A stretch of 64,000 nt of DNA, taken from NCBI GenBank assembly GCA_902727915.1, contig CACVAU010000069.1, positions 1 to 64,000 of the forward strand. Reading direction: 5' to 3'. This DNA comes from an uncultured Sulfurovum sp. (GTDB lineage Bacteria > Campylobacterota > Campylobacteria > Campylobacterales > Sulfurovaceae). The notes beneath the pieces are model-generated. The model worked only from the letters and a program-made list of their open reading frames with translations, did no database searches and was not told the origin of the DNA. Position 1 is the first letter of the stretch, and every line of letters begins with the position of its first letter. The position numbers and the translations under genes are program-made. Positions 1-8,479 of this stretch are shown in pieces.

Positions 1-27
1 ACTAATAGATCGTTTGTTTTTTATTTT
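1..27 (+). rRNA. 23S rRNA, 3' end (partial)
   Basis: The window opens inside the last bases of a 23S rRNA. The opening ACTAATAGATCGTTTG matches the conserved 3'-terminal segment (GGTACTAATnGA...) that precedes the closing helix of bacterial 23S rRNA, and a 5S gene follows on the same strand. The 3' end is set by analogy with the roughly 25 bases that follow CTAAT in E. coli 23S, so it is approximate. The rest of the gene lies outside the window. Confidence 0.75.
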
Positions 28-261
28 ATCTTTCAAATGACACTACCTTATTAAGTGTAATAACTCGATAAGTTATGGAATTGAAGATGTTTAAAAGCAT
101 ATATCCCTAATTAGCAATTAAACCATTGCGATAGACTCTTAACCATGTTATGTATTAACTTACCATGTACTGATACTTACTGTATCTGCTACTTTTATGA
201 TCAACTCAAAGCTATCAATGCTAAGAAATTTAAGTATATTATTAAAATATATTTACATTTC

Positions 262-380
262 TTAGAGGTGGGCCTAGAGGGAGGGTTATACCCAGCTCCT
301 TTCCGAACCTGGAAGTCAAGCCTCCCATCGCCGATAATACTTATCCTGTCTGGATTGGGAATGTAGGTCGCTGCCTCTTT
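262..380 (+). rRNA. rrf: 5S rRNA
   Basis: The conserved 5S core is readable: CCGAACCTGGAAGTCAAGCC (about 303-322), CGCCGATAATACTTAT and GGGAATGTAGGTCGCTGCC near the 3' end. AGAGG at 264-268 pairs with CCTCT at 374-378 to close helix I. The length of about 119 nt is normal. It lies about 235 nt after the 23S end, which is a long 23S-5S spacer. T-rich DNA downstream (388-436) is a plausible termination region. The exact ends are uncertain by a few bases. An open frame of 73 codons over this region is not a gene. Confidence 0.93.
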
Positions 381-546
381 GAGTTTCTTTTTATCTTCCT
401 CCTTTTTTATTTAATCTCTTTTTTTTATTTTTTTAATTTACTTTAAAATTTTTATTCTTTATTTATTTTTATAGTAGTTTACTAGGAATCTTTGATATAC
501 TCTTATTTAGAGTTTGAAAACTCGTTTTACTAATTAAGGAAAATTA

Positions 547-897
547 ATGAAAAAAATTTTATTTTTTATGGCTATGTCAATTTCGTTACTTTCTGCATTA
601 AATGTACAAAGTGCGTCAAAAGATGAATTAATGTGTATTAAGGGTATTGGTGATAAAAAAGCTAATCAAATTATGAAGTATCGTAAATCTGGTAAATTAA
701 AATCTACGGATGATTTACTTGAACTTAAAGGTTTTGGAAAAGTATTGGTAAAGAATATTAAACAAAATATTAAGTCAGTTGCTTGTGGTGGTAAAAAAAC
801 AACAAAAAAAACAACAACGAAAAAATCAACTAATAAATCTATAAAAGAGACATCTTCAAAAAAAACTGATACTAAAAAGACAGATACTACAAAATAG
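547..897 (+). CDS. Secreted helix-hairpin-helix (ComEA-like) DNA-binding protein with Lys/Thr-rich tail
   Basis: A 116-residue protein with an N-terminal signal peptide (about residues 1-22, ending near QSAS). A ComEA-type helix-hairpin-helix domain follows at about 26-78, with two hairpins (GIGDKKA and GFGKVLV). HhH domains of this type bind double-stranded DNA without sequence preference, and in ComEA they pull DNA into the periplasm during natural transformation. Residues 82-116 are an almost pure Lys/Thr/Ser tail made of short repeats (KKTT, KKTDT), which probably adds charge for DNA binding or is disordered. The ATG is preceded by AAGGAAAATTA. It converges on the PLP-enzyme gene, with a hairpin between them. 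Domain and export are clear; a competence role is inferred. Confidence 0.8.
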   Translation: MKKILFFMAMSISLLSALNVQSASKDELMCIKGIGDKKANQIMKYRKSGKLKSTDDLLELKGFGKVLVKNIKQNIKSVACGGKKTTKKTTTKKSTNKSIKETSSKKTDTKKTDTTK

Positions 898-900
898 TAT

Positions 901-931
901 GAGCTTCCCCTTTTTAAGGGAATAGCTTTTA
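901..931. terminator. Bidirectional hairpin terminator between convergent genes
   Basis: AGCTTCCCCTT at 902-912 pairs imperfectly with AAGGGAATAGCT at 916-927, followed by TTTT. The mirror strand also has an A/T tract. It sits in the 35-base gap between the convergent comEA-like and PLP-enzyme genes and could end both transcripts. Confidence 0.6.
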
Positions 932-932
932 T

Positions 933-2186
933 TTAATTACTAACAGCCTGTAAAAAATCTTCAGCTATAAGTATAGGATCTTCAAGTCCAACAGAAATTC
1001 TGATAAGTCCAGCAGTCACCCCTAAATAAGTTTGTGTTTCGTAATCAAAATCACGATAGATTGTACTTGCCATATGCAGTGCTAATGTTCGGTTATCACC
1101 AATATTAGCAGTTTGGGTTACAAGTTCTAGGTTATTTAAAATTTGAAAAGCTCTCTCTTTAGTATTACAGTCTAAAGTAACAATTGGACCAGAAGCTTGG
1201 TTAAATTCATTTTCAAAACGTTGATTATATTTATTTGATGCTAATGAGGGATGAGATACTTTGATATCTTTTGGTAGTTTTTTATCTAATATTTTAACAA
1301 AAATGGGAATGTTATTATTCACTCTTTGTAGTCTTAGAGCCAATGTTTCTAATCCTATCATGGTTAAAAAAGAACCATGTGCATTGGCAGACATACCCAT
1401 GTCGCGCATTGCACGTTTTTTGGCAATGGCTATCATGGACTTTTGTGCCATTTTATTGATAATTGGGTGTAAGTGGGCATATTTTTCATGATGTAGTTTA
1501 TCGTTTTCCTGTAGAGCTCTAAAGACAGCTATACCACCAAGTGCTGCTGAGTGTCCAGACATTGCTTTGGTTGTTGAATGAATAACGATATCAGCACCCA
1601 TTTCAAGTGGTCGCATTGTTAGAGGTGTTACGGTATTGTCAATAACCAGTAAGGTATCATATTTATTACAGAGTGCAATGATTCTTGGTAAATCTGGCAG
1701 TTCTAAACTAGGATTACCTACTGTTTCGATGAGTACGATATGTATGCCTTGTTTTAGTTTTTCTTCTATTTGTTCAAATTCATCAATCCCACAAAATGAA
1801 CTTTTTATTCCAAAACGTTTCATGGTTTCATTGACTAAGGTATAGGTTCCTCCAAAGAAACCTCCAATACAAAGTACTTCATCCTCAGATTTTAAATAAG
1901 CTGTCATAACCATTGCTAAGGCACCCATACCAGAAGAAGTTGCAATGGCTGCTAAACCACCTTCCATTTTTGCCACAATATTTTCGAGTTTAGCTGTAGT
2001 AGGATTGCCGACTCTTGCATAAAGAGGATTAGCAATTTCGCCTTTAAATATTCCTTCTGCTTCTTCAGCATTTTGATAACCAAATGCAGCTGATGAGGCG
2101 ATTGTAGGTGCAATTGCACGAACTTTAGAGCCTACATTTTGTACGAGTAAAGTATTGTAGTAGTTATAATCTTTCATTGTAATCAT
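933..2186 (-). CDS. Cys/Met-metabolism PLP-dependent enzyme (O-acetylhomoserine sulfhydrylase / cystathionine-lyase family)
   Basis: A 417-residue enzyme of the Cys/Met-metabolism PLP family (MetY/MetB/MetC/MegL). The Schiff-base lysine is Lys207 in the motif HSTTKAMSGHSA. The upstream ATSSGMGA segment and the VIDNT motif (cofactor-binding Asp) are also typical. Members add or remove sulfur from homoserine or cysteine derivatives; length and the LYARVGNPTT motif favour the MetY/MetZ branch, but a gamma-lyase cannot be excluded. An AAAGGA ribosome-binding site lies just upstream of the chosen ATG; a second ATG three codons on is also possible. It lies 37 nt after an Rrf2-type regulator on the same strand, probably co-transcribed and possibly regulated by it. 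Confidence 0.85.
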   Translation of the reverse strand: MITMKDYNYYNTLLVQNVGSKVRAIAPTIASSAAFGYQNAEEAEGIFKGEIANPLYARVGNPTTAKLENIVAKMEGGLAAIATSSGMGALAMVMTAYLKSEDEVLCIGGFFGGTYTLVNETMKRFGIKSSFCGIDEFEQIEEKLKQGIHIVLIETVGNPSLELPDLPRIIALCNKYDTLLVIDNTVTPLTMRPLEMGADIVIHSTTKAMSGHSAALGGIAVFRALQENDKLHHEKYAHLHPIINKMAQKSMIAIAKKRAMRDMGMSANAHGSFLTMIGLETLALRLQRVNNNIPIFVKILDKKLPKDIKVSHPSLASNKYNQRFENEFNQASGPIVTLDCNTKERAFQILNNLELVTQTANIGDNRTLALHMASTIYRDFDYETQTYLGVTAGLIRISVGLEDPILIAEDFLQAVSN

Positions 2187-2223
2187 TGTTCCTTTGATGT
2201 ATAGTGATGGTAGGGCGATAGGC

Positions 2224-2637
2224 TTATATTATATAATTAAAATTTTGATTTGCTTTTTCATGATAATAATGAAGTTCACTAAGAGGGGTATCAAAAATTT
2301 TTATAAGTGCTTGTTGCTTTTCTTCCCAAAAGAGTTTCAGTGTAGGGTTATTGGTTTGACAAATATCTTCAAAGGCATTTGTTTCGAGTGTGAAGATAAT
2401 ATCTTTAAGTGAAATTTCATGCAGTGCTTTATTGAGACTGTAACCACCATTAGCACCTTTAGTACTTTGTAAAATATGTGCTTTTTTAAGTTCAAGTAAG
2501 ATTTGTCCTAAAAACTTTTCTGGGGCATTTGCTCGTGAAGCTAGTGCTTTAATATTTAAGCGTTCATTTGTTTCTAAAAGTCCAAGTTGATGTATGGCAC
2601 CGAGTGCATAAATGGTTTTTGTAGATATTCCAATCAT
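2224..2637 (-). CDS. Rrf2 family transcriptional regulator
   Basis: A 137-residue Rrf2 protein: the start resembles IsKTIYALGAIHQL, followed by a winged helix-turn-helix with LASRANAPEKFLGQILLELK and the wing KGANGGYSL. Fe-S members such as IscR and NsrR carry three clustered cysteines around residues 90-110. Only one cysteine (in EDICQTN) is visible here, so it probably does not hold a [2Fe-2S] cluster and is more like CymR, an Rrf2 regulator of cysteine metabolism. That fits its position directly upstream of a sulfur amino-acid PLP enzyme. The function is inferred from context. Confidence 0.85.
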   Translation of the reverse strand: MIGISTKTIYALGAIHQLGLLETNERLNIKALASRANAPEKFLGQILLELKKAHILQSTKGANGGYSLNKALHEISLKDIIFTLETNAFEDICQTNNPTLKLFWEEKQQALIKIFDTPLSELHYYHEKANQNFNYII

Positions 2638-2639
2638 GC

Positions 2640-3077
2640 TTATTTTTTTGGCTTTATGTATTGAAGTAAGTGATAAATTTTACAGCCAACACAGTAATTA
2701 AATGTTGCCTCTAAAAAAGCACAAATTAAAAGAATAGCAACTAGTATAGAAGCTAAAATAGTTAAATCTACTAAATACATGATTGTAAAAAGAAAAATAA
2801 TAACCAGTCCCATATAAAGTGCAAAACGCTTGGGTGCCTCATCACATGGTTGGGCTTGAAGTTGAAAGTATTTAATAAGAGATTGTGATATATAAGCAAG
2901 AAGACTAAGCTTTTTTAAATTTAAAATACGAACAGAAAAGTCATAAAATAAAATAAGTGCAAAGATAAGTTCTTGTGTAAAAATTAATAACAATGCAAGT
3001 GTAATAACTTGAGCTGCAATAATTCGTACTAAATTAGTATCAATACGTTGTATTGATATAGGGCATACTTGTGTCAT
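2640..3077 (-). CDS. DUF4395-like membrane protein
   Basis: A 145-residue protein with three or four hydrophobic segments. The N-terminal CPISIQRIDTNLVRIIAAQV and C-terminal CVGCKIY are characteristic of DUF4395 proteins. I start it at the internal ATG (MTQVCP), not at an upstream ATG at 3137, because AAAGG lies 7 nt before it and the family begins at this point. The C-terminal Cys-x-x-Cys suggests metal or redox chemistry. The function is unknown. It ends 2 nt before the Rrf2 gene and could be the first gene of that operon. Confidence 0.7.
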   Translation of the reverse strand: MTQVCPISIQRIDTNLVRIIAAQVITLALLLIFTQELIFALILFYDFSVRILNLKKLSLLAYISQSLIKYFQLQAQPCDEAPKRFALYMGLVIIFLFTIMYLVDLTILASILVAILLICAFLEATFNYCVGCKIYHLLQYIKPKK

Positions 3078-3158
3078 AAGACAACCTTTATTTTTAAATA
3101 ATAAGGTAATAATAGTAAGAATTAGAAATAAAGTCAAGTAAATCTATAGATTTACTTT

Positions 3159-3542
3159 TTATTGTGTAGTTTTTAACGATGAATTGAGTTCTTTAAGTAG
3201 GGCATCATCTTTAAAGTTAATAAAACAAATTTTTCTTGTAATATTGCTAATGGTGGACATTTCTTTTTTTATTGCATCCCTTAATGTTTCAGTAATACTT
3301 TTATTGGAGGATAAGTCAACAGAAAATAAGAGATCATCACTCAAATAAAAATAGAGTTTATTTTCATCTCTAATAATATTTAAGTTTTCTTTTCTGTTTC
3401 GATTGTTAAGTTTACTAAAGTATAAAATTGTTCCTCCAGTAAGTAAGGTAAGTAGATAAATTAATAAAGAGCCAGAAAGTAAGAAAGAGGCTACGGAACC
3501 TAAGAGAACGATAGTAAATATGACAATTAATTGATTTCTCAT
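3159..3542 (-). CDS. Hypothetical membrane protein, two TM segments
   Basis: A 127-residue protein with a hydrophobic N-terminal half (two predicted membrane segments, about residues 6-42) and a charged C-terminal half (about 45-127). I recognise no motif. It lies between the DUF4395 gene and mutS on the same strand. The start ATG is preceded by AAAGGAGTTAAC, a strong ribosome-binding site, so expression is likely. Confidence 0.6.
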   Translation of the reverse strand: MRNQLIVIFTIVLLGSVASFLLSGSLLIYLLTLLTGGTILYFSKLNNRNRKENLNIIRDENKLYFYLSDDLLFSVDLSSNKSITETLRDAIKKEMSTISNITRKICFINFKDDALLKELNSSLKTTQ

Positions 3543-3675
3543 GTTAACTCCTTTAATATGTTAATGTTCAAGAGTAACCGTGTATTGTGTAATAATTGGG
3601 TAAATTAAAGCTTTTGTAAGTGTCTGTATTGGCTGATTGGTGAAAGAAAGTAACAATTAAGTTCACACTTAAGTT

Positions 3676-6609
3676 TTACTTTTCTTCGTAATGTAGTTTA
3701 ATACCTTTTGAGGTCATCACAAATCCCGAAATATGAATTTTTCCTTCATGTACTAGTTTATGATGATTTTTACACAGTGGAATGAGATTATATTTGTGAT
3801 TTTTAGTCATTGATCCTATCATTCCAGCGTCATTAGCTAAGTTTTGTTCAGCAATATGATGTACATCTTCCACATTTTCTTCACATAAAGCACATTTAGT
3901 CATGTAGAGGTTTTTATTGTATCGACTTCGTTTTTTATTTGTCAGGGCTTTTAACTCAGAATTTTTACCAAGTAGGTTCTTTCTAATCTCATGAGCATTT
4001 TTTAGGAAAGTTTTATCCATATGTAAAGACTTTGCAAATTCTAGTCCATAAAGGGAACTTCCCATACCCAGTTGAAGCTCTCTATTATAAATAAGGGTGT
4101 CATTTTCTTCATCATAGTTAACACCCAAGTGAAGGAGAATAAGTGAATCTATTTTTTGCAGTTGATCAATATTTTTTAGTTGATGTAAGTGTGTCGCAAA
4201 GATAAATGTTGATTTTAATTCTAAAAGTTTTAAAATAGCACCAGCAACAATTGCTAGTCCTGATTCTGTTTCAGTACCTTGGGATATTTCATCGCCTAAA
4301 ATTAAACTACGTTCTGTAGCACGATTGAAAATATTTTTGAGTTCCATCATTTCAACAGAAAAAGTTGAAAGTCCTTTATATAAATTGTCTTGAGAGACAA
4401 TACGGGTAAAGAGTTGATCATACATGCCCAGTTTAAGTTGAGTAGCTGGAACAAAAAATCCAGCTTGTGCTAAAATAACTGAGAGACCAATACTTTTCAT
4501 TAGTGAGGATTTTCCTGATGAGTTAATACCATACAATAGTACGCCATTTACTTTATGTCCATTTGAGGCATTGAGGGTTATATGATTGTGTTTTGTTTCA
4601 ATTTTTTCACCTAAATATATGTCATTGGGTACATAAACACCTCTTTGCTCATTGGCTTCAATAATAGGATGACGAAGTCCAATTGCTTCATAAGCATTCG
4701 CGTTACTTTGAAGTTCTGGACGACTTAGATTCATTTTTTTGCTACATTTTGCATTGGAGACAGCCACATCAATATTCGCAACAAAAGAGATGAGCTCATC
4801 AAGTAGGTGTGAAAAACGATTCTCTAAGGTTGAAAGTGTTTGTAGGTAGCGTTCTTTAACCAATGATATAAGTTTAACTTGATTGTTTTCAAAGTTTTGG
4901 GTAATTTCTTCAAAAAGTTTAGCATTTATTTTAACAGTATTTTTGAGGTGTTTATAGTGAAAGTCTTTAAAGAAGTGATGCTGTCCTTCAATGGTCACAA
5001 AAGATGCTTTTAAATCTTTTTCAATTAACATAAAACGATTCTTTGTAAGATTGATACTATAGCCTTCACTTTCTAAGTATCCGATGTCGACATAACCATT
5101 TTTTGTATTGGCGATTAGTTTGTCTTTTTCAAAAAGTTTATTAATATGGTTAGAGACAGTTTCTAGTTTTTCAATTTCGCTACTTTGTTTTTGTAAAATA
5201 GTATCAATGACTGGGTAGATACCATTTTTAAAGATATTATCATTGATTTGGTTGATTTTAAATTTAGCACAAATATCTAAATTGAAAGTATGTTCTAAGA
5301 AAGAGATAAATTCATTTACTTGAGTAATAAGTGTGTTTTCGATGCCAATTTCATCCACTTGTATGTCATTAAATAATTTGCTAATGGCTTTAAGTGACAT
5401 CATAATGTAGGTTAATTCTACAGGGTGAAGTTTTTGTAATTTAATACGTCGTGTAATACGCTCTAGGTCATAAATGTTTTTTAAGTGCGTATCGTATTGT
5501 TCTGAACGTTTCATAAGTTTTTCACTAAGATTATAACGTGCTTCTAAAAGTTCTTTATCCATGATGGGAGAGAGTAGACGTTCTCGTAAGAGTCGTTTTC
5601 CAAAAGCTGTAGAGGTTTTATCTATGAGATCGAGTAGGGTAACTTCAGATTTGCTTTTTGAAATCACACCCAGTTGTTCCAAGGCATTGTTGCCCAAATA
5701 TAAATAACGATTTTCTCCTAAAAAATGGGGTCGATTCATTTTTGCAATAATGGCTTCATCATGTTCTATGATAAATTCAATTAAAATCGCAAGTGCCTCA
5801 GTTGTATAGGGGTGGCGTTCAAGATCGAGATATTCAATTGAGGAAAGAAATGAGTTAATATTATAAACACGTTTAAAAAGCTCATTTTGGTAAAGAACTT
5901 TACAGGCTTTTGTACTGTAAGAGCTAGAAAATTGCCCTAATTCCAAATAGGAATGTAACCATTCTTGATCAATGTTTTGATTGTGTAGGGTGACAATGAC
6001 CTCAGCTGTATTATGGGTTTGTAAAAGGTTAAATACTTCATCAAGAGCATAAGTTTTATCATCACGGCTAGAGTGCATTTCATTGACGATTGTTTTTCCT
6101 GTCGTGATATCAATAGCAGCATAACCAACAGAAAATATGCCTTGGTTTTCATCAATGATTAAAGAGACAAGGTTGCTCTCAACTGATTGTGTTTGGTATT
6201 CAAAGTTTGTACCAGGAGAGATGATATTGGAAACATAGCGTTGAACATTGGGCATGACCCCTTTTTGTTTCACCATGATAATGGTATATTTTTGTGTATT
6301 GATTAACCGTGCTAAATAGCGTTCAATAGAGACAGCAGGTACCCCTGCAAGAAGAGGATTTTTAACAGAATTCTCAAGAATGGCTTTACTCTTACGTGTT
6401 AATTGGATGTTGAGTAGTTCAGCAATTTCTTTTGCTTTACCAATTTTTAACTCATCATTATTAACTTCATAAATTTCAAAAAATGTTCCTATTTCCATAA
6501 AAACTAAGGCATTGTCTCCATATTTGGATTCAAAATGTTGTTGGAGTTCAAAATAAATTTCTGTGAGAAGTTTGTTTTTAGAAGCAAGAATGTTTGCAGA
6601 TATTTCCAC
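3676..6609 (-). CDS. MutS7-type DNA mismatch protein fused to a C-terminal HNH endonuclease
   Basis: A 977-residue MutS homologue. Domain I keeps a Phe-x-Glu mismatch-reading motif (GTFFEIY, Phe43 and Glu45). The lever/clamp region follows, then the ATPase with Walker [10 protein letters not shown] (Lys700), Walker B-like [12 protein letters not shown] and the FATHLH switch. After the ATPase a HNH/Zn finger closes the protein: Cys906-x2-Cys909, His917-His918, Cys946-x2-His949-His950. This combined mismatch-reading plus nicking architecture is the MutS7 class of epsilonproteobacteria, the class from which the octocoral mitochondrial mtMutS is thought to derive. The start is GTG; no better start is seen because domain I begins at once. 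No MutL lies in the window, so repair may be self-contained. Confidence 0.93.
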   Translation of the reverse strand: MEISANILASKNKLLTEIYFELQQHFESKYGDNALVFMEIGTFFEIYEVNNDELKIGKAKEIAELLNIQLTRKSKAILENSVKNPLLAGVPAVSIERYLARLINTQKYTIIMVKQKGVMPNVQRYVSNIISPGTNFEYQTQSVESNLVSLIIDENQGIFSVGYAAIDITTGKTIVNEMHSSRDDKTYALDEVFNLLQTHNTAEVIVTLHNQNIDQEWLHSYLELGQFSSSYSTKACKVLYQNELFKRVYNINSFLSSIEYLDLERHPYTTEALAILIEFIIEHDEAIIAKMNRPHFLGENRYLYLGNNALEQLGVISKSKSEVTLLDLIDKTSTAFGKRLLRERLLSPIMDKELLEARYNLSEKLMKRSEQYDTHLKNIYDLERITRRIKLQKLHPVELTYIMMSLKAISKLFNDIQVDEIGIENTLITQVNEFISFLEHTFNLDICAKFKINQINDNIFKNGIYPVIDTILQKQSSEIEKLETVSNHINKLFEKDKLIANTKNGYVDIGYLESEGYSINLTKNRFMLIEKDLKASFVTIEGQHHFFKDFHYKHLKNTVKINAKLFEEITQNFENNQVKLISLVKERYLQTLSTLENRFSHLLDELISFVANIDVAVSNAKCSKKMNLSRPELQSNANAYEAIGLRHPIIEANEQRGVYVPNDIYLGEKIETKHNHITLNASNGHKVNGVLLYGINSSGKSSLMKSIGLSVILAQAGFFVPATQLKLGMYDQLFTRIVSQDNLYKGLSTFSVEMMELKNIFNRATERSLILGDEISQGTETESGLAIVAGAILKLLELKSTFIFATHLHQLKNIDQLQKIDSLILLHLGVNYDEENDTLIYNRELQLGMGSSLYGLEFAKSLHMDKTFLKNAHEIRKNLLGKNSELKALTNKKRSRYNKNLYMTKCALCEENVEDVHHIAEQNLANDAGMIGSMTKNHKYNLIPLCKNHHKLVHEGKIHISGFVMTSKGIKLHYEEK

Positions 6610-6690
6610 GTGGTAAAGCCTAATAAAATTGAATAAATCATTTTATCTTTTTAGGCTTTATAGTATGGTTATTTTTTGTGTAAATATACC

Positions 6691-8400
6691 TTAGCGTAAT
6701 CGACGTTTTTGATACTTGTCATAGTTATAAATATCATTTCTAAATTCAATTTGACCCTTATCATTCATTCCAGCTGTGAGATATACAAGATAAATTCTCA
6801 GTTTATTATCAACACTTAAAAATTTTTTTCGTTTCCCTTTAAGTGTTTTTTTTGCTTTTTTAATGTTTATTTTGGGGTTAAAAGTAGCAATGGTTTCTAA
6901 TAAACTTCTGGGTTGCGAAAGTCTCACGCAACCATGAGAAAAGGCTCTTACTCTTTTTTTAAACAAATGTTTTGTTGGGGTATCATGTAGGTAAACAGAA
7001 AATTTATTTGGAAATTTAAATTTAATTTTACCTAGAGCATTTCTCGGTCCAGGTGGTTGCATGAGTCGATAAGGAAACTTTTGACCATAAAGGTAGTCTT
7101 CCCAGTAAAGCCAAGAGGTATCAATCCGACGAGAATTTTCATCCCATGTACGGTGTGCTTGAAGTCCTTGTTGGCGTAAATAATTAGGGTTTTTAACCAT
7201 GGCTGGTATAATTTCTCTTTTTACAATACCTTCGGGTACTTTCCAATAAGGATTGAGTACAATATAAGAAATCTTTTGTGAAAAAATAGGTGTTGGATGT
7301 TTTCGATCTCCAACAATGACTCGTAAATCTTTTTTAACTTCACCTTTTTCAATATAGTGCAACATAAATTCAGGAATGTTTACAATGAGATAACGTTCAT
7401 GTTCTTCTCTTGGAAGCCATTTAATTCGGTCTATATTAAGACGAATTTTATGAATTTTTTCATCAATTGAAGTATTTAAAGCTCTTTGTGTTCCTCCACC
7501 TACAATTCCATCAACAACTAAAGCATGTCGTTTTTGAAATACTTTGACAGCTTTATCCAAACAGTGACCAAAAACAGCATCTCTACTTAGGTTCATATCT
7601 CTGGATTGGTTATTGTCTTGTGTGATGAATATGCTTTCATTTGTTTCATTACATTCTTGATAATCAGCAGAAATTTTAAGCCGATTACGTAACTTTAAAA
7701 CAATATCTCCACTGTCTCCAAGGGCTAATTTTTTAAAAGATGGTAGTTTTTCCCAAGCACCATTTTCTTTAAGGTTTTCCAGCTTTTCTAATGCTAACAG
7801 GAGCTTGGAATAACCAAAGTTTTTAGGGGTTATTTCTGTAATTGTTGCTTCGATATTATCATTAGCCATTAGTTTTGGAATATTGAATTTGGGTTTGGCC
7901 TTAACCCATGCAGCATTAATACGTCGCTTTTTTAAAGAATAAAGTTTTTGTGAAAAATTTTTCCATTCTATTTCACCATAAACTTGATGTTGTAAAAAAT
8001 TATAATAGAGTGCTGTTAATTTTAGCTCTATACGAAAACGTTGTATTTGGCTTAGATTACTGTCTAATTGTTTGTTTAAAGTTTGATAATTTTTATAGAT
8101 TAACCCTTTTTGATTGAGGGTAATATCATTTTCAATGTATTCAAATAGTTTTGTATATTTTTCTTCATGAAAAATATCTTTTTGTAACCAAAGTGTTGTG
8201 TATTTATTTTGACGATAAAACTTTTTTAAAAATCGTTTTTGAGAAATGTTTTTTAATAAAATAGAAGGCGATTTTTTGAAGAATTTCTTTAACTCAATAT
8301 TTGTTTTAATAGGTTCTGAAAGGTTGTTTTCTGTCGGTATTGCTAGTAGTATATTGCTTAGTAGTAATAATATGATTAAAAATTTTTTTATGTTTATCAT
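6691..8400 (-). CDS. L,D-transpeptidase (YcbB/LdtD-like) with peptidoglycan-binding domain, copy 1
   Basis: A 569-residue exported enzyme. It has a signal peptide (about 1-20), an alpha-helical scaffold domain, a PG_binding_1-like repeat (LALGDSGDIVLKLRNRL ... VKVFQKRHALVVDGIVGG, about 225-310) and a YkuD catalytic domain from about 325. The catalytic motif is FSHGCVRL with His489 and Cys491. Such enzymes make 3-3 cross-links in peptidoglycan or attach lipoproteins. It is a paralogue of the next gene upstream on the strand (8480-10225), with the same domain order and shared blocks such as PPGPRNALGKIKFKFPN. It lies downstream in a probable three-gene cell-wall cluster. Confidence 0.9.
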   Translation of the reverse strand: MINIKKFLIILLLLSNILLAIPTENNLSEPIKTNIELKKFFKKSPSILLKNISQKRFLKKFYRQNKYTTLWLQKDIFHEEKYTKLFEYIENDITLNQKGLIYKNYQTLNKQLDSNLSQIQRFRIELKLTALYYNFLQHQVYGEIEWKNFSQKLYSLKKRRINAAWVKAKPKFNIPKLMANDNIEATITEITPKNFGYSKLLLALEKLENLKENGAWEKLPSFKKLALGDSGDIVLKLRNRLKISADYQECNETNESIFITQDNNQSRDMNLSRDAVFGHCLDKAVKVFQKRHALVVDGIVGGGTQRALNTSIDEKIHKIRLNIDRIKWLPREEHERYLIVNIPEFMLHYIEKGEVKKDLRVIVGDRKHPTPIFSQKISYIVLNPYWKVPEGIVKREIIPAMVKNPNYLRQQGLQAHRTWDENSRRIDTSWLYWEDYLYGQKFPYRLMQPPGPRNALGKIKFKFPNKFSVYLHDTPTKHLFKKRVRAFSHGCVRLSQPRSLLETIATFNPKINIKKAKKTLKGKRKKFLSVDNKLRIYLVYLTAGMNDKGQIEFRNDIYNYDKYQKRRLR

Positions 8401-8479
8401 GGTTGATATCTCCCTCTTTGAGTAGTAAGTATAGTCTAAAAGGTGAGATAAAGCAATAAGTTTAATCTAAATTTATATC

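Noticed and set aside
145..366. An open frame of 73 codons on the plus strand
   Set aside because: It overlaps a clear 5S rRNA and has no ribosome-binding site.
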